Below are positions 16,309 to 21,528 of a stretch of DNA of 21,528 nt, piece by piece. Origin of the DNA: Verrucomicrobiota bacterium (GTDB lineage Bacteria; Verrucomicrobiota; Verrucomicrobiia; Opitutales; Opitutaceae); NCBI GenBank assembly GCA_030832235.1, contig JAURJO010000515.1, forward strand, positions 1 through 21,528, written 5' to 3'. How positions within the stretch are numbered: position 1 is the stretch's first letter; the number at the start of each line of letters is the position of its first letter. The notes under the pieces are model-generated. The model saw only the letters and a program-made list of their open reading frames with translations, searched no databases and was not told the DNA's origin. A program made the translations under genes and the position numbers.

Positions 16309-17255
16309 CCGCGGCTCCCTCCCGGCGCGCGTCGCACCAGCCGGCCGCGGCGCATGCGTGCCTGCAGGAATTCGAAGAGCGAGAGCTCAAGCGGCTCCGC
16401 CGTGGAGATGCGGTGGAACGCCGCGCCCAGTCGGCGGCACGACGCCTCTACCGCCGCGGAATGCGCGTCGAGCCGGCGCCGGTACTCCTCGCGCGCCTGC
16501 GCCGGGTCGATGTAGAGGAGCTTGCCGGACTCCACGTCCTCGAGCAACGCCGGCTGCGGCAACCCGAGGTCGAGTTCCACCGGATCCAGCACCTGGAAGA
16601 CCGCCAGCTCGTGTCCGCACGCGGAAAGCGCGGTGAGTTCGCGCTCCAGTTCGCCCATTGGCGCGAGCAGATCCGAAATGAGCACGACGAGGCCGCGCTT
16701 TCGCGTGAGCGCGGTGATCCTCTCCAGCGCCGCGACCGGATTGGTGCCGCGACCAGCCGAGGGCTTCTCGAGCGCGAGCATCAATTGCCGCAGGTGGCTG
16801 GCGCGGTTCCGCGGAGGCAGGTAGTCGCGCACCTGGTCATCAAACGTGAGCAATCCCACCGCATCGCCCTGCCGGTGGAGAAAGTACGCGAGCGTGGCCG
16901 CCAGCGTCGCCGCGTACACGGCCTTGGTGAAACCGCGCGAGCCGTAGTCCATCGACCGGCTTTGATCCGACAACAGGTGGACGCGCAGGTTGGTCTCGTC
17001 CTCGTAGCGCTTCAGGTAATACCGGTCGCTCCGCGCGAAAACGCGCCAGTCGATGTACCGCGGGTCATCCCCGGGGGTGTACTGCCGGTACTCGGTGAAC
17101 TCGACCGAGAACCCGTGGTACGGGCTGCGATGCAGCCCGCTCCAGAATCCCTCCACGACCGCTCGCGCCCGCAGTTCGAGGCTGCGGATGCTCATGAGCG
17201 CCCGCGGATCGATCAAACGGGCCGCGGACAGGCCGGATTCGGGAGCGACGGACAT
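16305..17255 (-). CDS. DUF58 domain protein (MoxR partner)
   Basis: A 316-aa protein, started at ATG 17255 because the only longer version (17327) would overlap the moxR end by about 50 nt; an internal ATG at residue 21 is also possible. The DUF58 hallmark PGDDPRYIDWRVFARSD spans about 61-77. A VWA-like fold follows with DQSRS (97-101), a preserved DxSxS MIDAS motif, then VGLLTFDD and VVLISDLLAP. There is no membrane segment, so it is probably cytosolic or membrane-associated through its partners. DUF58 genes are nearly always next to moxR, as here, and are thought to couple the ATPase to the downstream BatA-type membrane proteins. The gene lies 19 nt after moxR and lacks a visible Shine-Dalgarno. 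Confidence 0.93.
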   Translation of the reverse strand: MSVAPESGLSAARLIDPRALMSIRSLELRARAVVEGFWSGLHRSPYHGFSVEFTEYRQYTPGDDPRYIDWRVFARSDRYYLKRYEDETNLRVHLLSDQSRSMDYGSRGFTKAVYAATLAATLAYFLHRQGDAVGLLTFDDQVRDYLPPRNRASHLRQLMLALEKPSAGRGTNPVAALERITALTRKRGLVVLISDLLAPMGELERELTALSACGHELAVFQVLDPVELDLGLPQPALLEDVESGKLLYIDPAQAREEYRRRLDAHSAAVEASCRRLGAAFHRISTAEPLELSLFEFLQARMRRGRLVRRAPGGSRG

Positions 17256-17274
17256 CGCTGGGAAAGATGCTTGT

Positions 17275-18327
<1,053 letters not shown>

Positions 18328-18368
18328 GAAAGGGGAAAACGGAAAGGGAGGGCGCGAGGGAACGAGGC

Positions 18369-19343
18369 TCAGTGAGTCATCAGGTAGAACACGAGGTTCA
18401 CGCCGAGCGGATAGCAGATCTTCTCCGAGAAGACGGCGAAGTAGTCGGCGTTCTCACCCTCGCGCTCCCAGCCGTCGCTGATGTCGCTGTTATGGAATGC
18501 GATCACCATGATGTTGCCGCGGTCGTCGAGGATGGCCTTCACCGCCATGCGATCGGAGTCGGGACCGCGGTCGATCTGCAGCGGAGCGTTGGGGTCGCCG
18601 TCGCGGCGCGCGCGGTTCCAGAATTGCATGGTTGGAACCTGCAGCGTCTGCAGGGACTTCAGCTGGGTCTTGAGGTCGTACACGCAGGTGAAAAGCGGGT
18701 GGTCGAGCGTGAGGTCGGTGAACGAACGCTCGGGCAGCACGCGCTTCATCTGTCCCGTGAAGCCAGCCAGCTCGATCGAGTTCCAGAAATCGATCACCAC
18801 GATCACGCCACCCGCCAGCAGGTACTTGCGCAGGTTCGCGACCTCGGCGTCCCGCAGCTGCATGTAGCCGGGATGCGTCATGTAGAGGAATGGGTAATCG
18901 TTCAGCTCCGGCTCGGTGAGGCGCAGCACGCGGCCGTCGGGATCCGCGCGGATCGAGGTCAGCTGCTGCAACCGGTACGAAAGATTCAAATCGGCGTCCG
19001 GGAAATCGACCCACCAGCCGATGCTGCGGCCGCGGTGAAAAACCGGCGAGGGCGCGGTGGTCGGCCCCGCCTTGAAGACGGAGCGGGCGAACGTGAACAC
19101 GTCTTTCTCGAAGCCGGGCGGATTCGCCCAGTTCGGCGTGCCGGTGCTGTGGGAGTCGACTTCGCGCGCCGTACGCACGTTGGCCTCGTCGACCATTCCG
19201 CTGCCCTCGGTGCGGACCCAAGAGCTCGGCGCATCCGCCTCGTTCCCCGGGGGCGCCGGCCTCGCCGCGCGCGGACCGGGCTGGGCGGACAGCGGCGCCA
19301 GCAACGTGGCGGCGAGAAAAAGAAACATCGATCGCGCGCGCAT
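18369..19343 (-). CDS. Exported DUF4159 protein, second of a tandem pair
   Basis: A 324-aa protein with a signal peptide (about 1-20, MRARSMFLFLAATLLAPLSAQ). Its ATG shares one base with the upstream stop (TGATG). DUF4159 features include DVFTFARSVF, PDADLNLSYRLQQLTS, PFLYMTHPGYMQL and a strand-rich segment LAGGVIVVIDFWNS, consistent with the GATase/ThuA-like alpha/beta fold. It ends in ENADYFAVFSEKICYPLGVNLVFYLMTH. It is a diverged paralogue of the preceding gene: both share VRTARE, SHSTGTP, the LSYRLQQ motif and the SEKIxYPLG/NxVFYxMTH ends. There is no recognised catalytic residue set. The family is often found beside MoxR/BatA genes; its biochemical role is unknown. Confidence 0.92.
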   Translation of the reverse strand: MRARSMFLFLAATLLAPLSAQPGPRAARPAPPGNEADAPSSWVRTEGSGMVDEANVRTAREVDSHSTGTPNWANPPGFEKDVFTFARSVFKAGPTTAPSPVFHRGRSIGWWVDFPDADLNLSYRLQQLTSIRADPDGRVLRLTEPELNDYPFLYMTHPGYMQLRDAEVANLRKYLLAGGVIVVIDFWNSIELAGFTGQMKRVLPERSFTDLTLDHPLFTCVYDLKTQLKSLQTLQVPTMQFWNRARRDGDPNAPLQIDRGPDSDRMAVKAILDDRGNIMVIAFHNSDISDGWEREGENADYFAVFSEKICYPLGVNLVFYLMTH

Positions 19344-20221
19344 CAGTGGGTCATGGCGTAGAACACCACGTTGATCCCGAGGGGATACGCGATCTTCTCC
19401 GAGAAATTCTTGAAGTAATACTCGTACTCACCCTCGCGCTCCCAGCCGTCGCCGTTGTCGGTGTTGTGCGCGGCGAAGACCATCATGCGCCCCTTGTCGT
19501 CGTGGATCGCGCGGTGGTGGACGGTCTGCGTGTCGCCGTCGTGATTCTCCCACGTCACCCCGGTGTGCTGGCTTTCCTCACCGGTGCGGACGTTCGGCAC
19601 CTGGCCCTTGGCTTTAATCTGGAAGACACAGCTGTAAAGCGGGTGATCAAGAGCGAGCTCGCCGAATGCGCGCTCCGGAAAAACACGCTTCATCTCGCGC
19701 TCGACGTTCTGCCACGCCGACTCGCCCCAGAAGTCGTCAAACATCAGGAATCCGCCATTCAGCAGATACTTTCTTAACGCCGCCACCTCCTGATCCGAGA
19801 ACTGCAATGCACCGGCCTCGACGATGTAGATCCACGGGTACGAACCGAGTTCCGCATCAGTCAGCTCGATGATGCGGCCGTCGGGGCTGCACTTGATCGA
19901 CGTCATCTGCTGGAGGCGGTAGGACAGGTTAAGATCGCTGTCCGGACAATCCGTCGACCAGCTGCCGCCGCGGCGGCCGTAATACCCGCGCCGACCCGAG
20001 GTGTAGCGGATCCGCGTGAACGTGAAGACGTCGCCCTCGAACCCCTTCGGGTTCTCCCACTCCGGCGTTCCCGTACTGTGCGAAGGGATCTCTCGGGCCG
20101 TGCGCACGTCGGGACCCACGGGACTCTCCCCACCTCCCCAGAAGCCGCGGCCGTACCGCTGGCCCAACGCGAGGCCGGCGGCGGCGCAGAAAACCAGGAG
20201 CAGTCCGAGCGGCCTCCTCAT
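19343..20221 (-). CDS. Exported DUF4159 protein, first of a tandem pair
   Basis: A 292-aa protein. ATG 20221 is selected over a longer in-frame start (20416) because it overlaps the upstream stop as ATGA, carries GGAGGT (20232-20227) five nt upstream and begins a signal peptide (MRRPLGLLLVFCAAAGLALG). The body has DVFTFTRIRY, PDSDLNLSYRLQQMTS, PWIYIVEAGALQF, LNGGFLMFDDFWG and the closing YYFKNFSEKIAYPLGINVVFYAMTH. Relative to its partner it holds a Gly/Tyr/Arg-rich insertion (about residues 62-74). The pair probably arose by an old tandem duplication, because DNA similarity is limited to conserved motifs. Extracytoplasmic location is inferred from the signal peptide. Confidence 0.93.
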   Translation of the reverse strand: MRRPLGLLLVFCAAAGLALGQRYGRGFWGGGESPVGPDVRTAREIPSHSTGTPEWENPKGFEGDVFTFTRIRYTSGRRGYYGRRGGSWSTDCPDSDLNLSYRLQQMTSIKCSPDGRIIELTDAELGSYPWIYIVEAGALQFSDQEVAALRKYLLNGGFLMFDDFWGESAWQNVEREMKRVFPERAFGELALDHPLYSCVFQIKAKGQVPNVRTGEESQHTGVTWENHDGDTQTVHHRAIHDDKGRMMVFAAHNTDNGDGWEREGEYEYYFKNFSEKIAYPLGINVVFYAMTH

Positions 20222-21528
20222 TGGGTACCTCCGACCGCCGGGGCATTGATCTCGCGCAGCAGAACCAGGGCCTCGCGGAAACGCGGAGTCTCCTCCAGCG
20301 CCAGCAGCACGTGGCGCCGGGCCGCATCGCGGTCGCCGCGGCGAAACATCAGACGTGCGAGCTCGTAATTGGCCTCGGCGCGTTCCGGCACGTCCAATTG
20401 CAGCAGCGTTCGCCACGCGATCACCGCCGTGGAGTCATTACCGGTCGCTCCGGCCGCGCGGGCGAGAAAGCGGTACGGCGGCGGCACGAGCGGATTCACC
20501 CCGAGAAAGCGCTCGCAGCTCGCGACAACCAGCGGCCAGTCCTTGGCCGCCGAGGCCAGTTCCATCAGGCGAAGATAGGCGTCGGTGGCCTCGTCATCGA
20601 CCTCGGCCCAGCGGCGCAAGGCCTCCATCTCGCCGGCGGTGTCGCCCAGGGCGCGCAGCGCCGCCGCAAGCGGACGATGCGCCGAGCCGGCTCCTTTTTG
20701 TGAGGGGTAGAGTTCGACGAGCCGCCGCAGGGGCAGGAGCGCCTCCCTCCATTCCTGCTTCGCGGCGTGACGCTCGGCCTTTGCCTTCAGCGCCCAATAA
20801 TTATCGGGATTCTTCGCCGAAAAGGTCGTGAGGTCCGTGGAACCTTCCACGAGGAAAACTCCCGATTCCGGCCGGTCCCAATCAAGCCCGGGCGCCAATT
20901 GCTCGGCGCGGCCGCGCGCATAGTCAGCGAAGGCCTTCTCCAGCTCCGGCATCGGCAGCGTGCGTTTTTCCAGCGCCGCATTGATCTCCATGCCTTCGCG
21001 CAGGTCGACGAGGACGCCGCGGAGGGCGTCGATACCGTGCTTCGCCACGATGTAATCGACCACCAGGGACGACTGCAGGTACGCGAACTGGAGGTGCCGC
21101 GGCGTCTTCGGCGCCAGGAACGCCGCGCTGAGTTTCGCCACCGGCGCCATCTCGCCGCCCAGAATCATTTCGCGATACTCGGGATTCAGGCGGTTGCCCC
21201 ACGCGGGGTTAGCGTTGCGCTCCTCGTGCACCGAAATGCCCTCGCTCAGCCAGCGGGGCATGCGGTTGCGCGTCATCTGCAAGGTCACGACGTGACAAAA
21301 CTCGTGCCACAGCACCGCCTCCCAATTCACCGCCGAGTTGCCCGTCGCGGGACTGTTGGCCGTCACCACGCGCCCGAAGCACACGCCGAGGAATCCGGCG
21401 ACATCCGGCAACCCGAAGGTGCGCACCGCGAAATCGCGCTGGTCCGCGAAGATCTCAATGTAGGTCGGCTTGGCCAACTCGACGCCGTACTTAGGCACCA
21501 GCACATCCTTCGCGCGGCGCAGCAGCGC
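20218..21528 (-). CDS. HExxH zinc metallopeptidase (peptidase MA-like) with TPR-like repeats, 5' end outside window
   Basis: The frame is open to the right edge (it also reads ALLRRAKD before the first possible GTG at 21504), so the N-terminus, including any signal peptide, is missing; at least 436 residues are visible. Counting from the GTG codon, the zinc motif HEFCH is at 67-71 and SEG places a third ligand Glu at 88, the gluzincin arrangement of the peptidase MA-like family. RWLSEGISVHEER and FAYLQSSLVVDYIVAKHG are typical of it. Residues about 240-425 are helical with alanine- and leucine-rich repeats, resembling TPRs (for example AEANYELARLMFRRGDRDAARRHVLLALEE). It is the first visible gene of the operon and overlaps the next by ATGA. 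It is likely an extracytoplasmic protease or a protein-interaction scaffold; the substrate is unknown. Confidence 0.9.
   Translation of the reverse strand, partial: ALLRRAKDVLVPKYGVELAKPTYIEIFADQRDFAVRTFGLPDVAGFLGVCFGRVVTANSPATGNSAVNWEAVLWHEFCHVVTLQMTRNRMPRWLSEGISVHEERNANPAWGNRLNPEYREMILGGEMAPVAKLSAAFLAPKTPRHLQFAYLQSSLVVDYIVAKHGIDALRGVLVDLREGMEINAALEKRTLPMPELEKAFADYARGRAEQLAPGLDWDRPESGVFLVEGSTDLTTFSAKNPDNYWALKAKAERHAAKQEWREALLPLRRLVELYPSQKGAGSAHRPLAAALRALGDTAGEMEALRRWAEVDDEATDAYLRLMELASAAKDWPLVVASCERFLGVNPLVPPPYRFLARAAGATGNDSTAVIAWRTLLQLDVPERAEANYELARLMFRRGDRDAARRHVLLALEETPRFREALVLLREINAPAVGGTQ
20227..20232 (-). promoter_or_regulatory. Shine-Dalgarno GGAGGT for the first DUF4159 gene
   Basis: GGAGGT on the minus strand lies five nt before the ATG at 20221, inside the last codons of the upstream metallopeptidase gene. 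It decides the start of the DUF4159 gene and indicates coupled translation. Confidence 0.7.

Overview
The window is GC-rich, densely coded bacterial DNA with almost no intergenic space. Gene content suggests a Verrucomicrobiota-type bacterium, possibly Opitutae, or a related PVC lineage: several secreted S1 sulfatases, a long NfeD/slipin pair, and a MoxR-DUF58-BatA cluster with two DUF4159 proteins and a caspase-like protein. This assignment is inferred from gene content; there is no rRNA or marker gene to confirm it. I saw no tRNA, rRNA, CRISPR array, transposase or prophage gene.

Left region (1-4402, minus strand): three consecutive exported sulfatases. The leftmost is cut by the window edge, where an in-frame 27-bp tandem repeat occurs. 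The other two are complete and separated by 16 nt. A REPIN-like double hairpin lies in the gap between the first and second genes. All three carry the C-x-P-x-R formylglycine motif. No maturation enzyme is present here.

Middle region (4519-7123, plus strand): a divergent three-gene operon joined by ATGA overlaps. It encodes a long NfeD membrane serine protease, its SPFH/slipin partner, and a small protein resembling the bacterial eRF1-like (baeRF, 'translational machinery protein') families. The last gene overlaps the convergent operon tail-to-tail by 61 bp.

Right region (7063-21528, minus strand): one nine-gene operon entering from beyond the right edge. In transcription order it encodes an HExxH metallopeptidase with TPR-like repeats, two exported DUF4159 paralogues, a MoxR AAA+ ATPase, a DUF58 protein, a BatA/VWA membrane protein, a 1273-aa DUF4175-like membrane coiled-coil protein with a collagen-like tail, a second VWA/GATase-like membrane protein, and an exported caspase-like protein with an EF-hand loop. 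Six of the eight junctions are 4-nt ATGA or 1-nt TGATG overlaps; the only gaps flank moxR (41 and 19 nt). The layout suggests a cell-envelope machine in which MoxR remodels VWA-bearing membrane proteins, with a protease-type protein at each end. Its core resembles known MoxR/Bat clusters; the function of the whole is unknown to me and is the most interesting item in the window.
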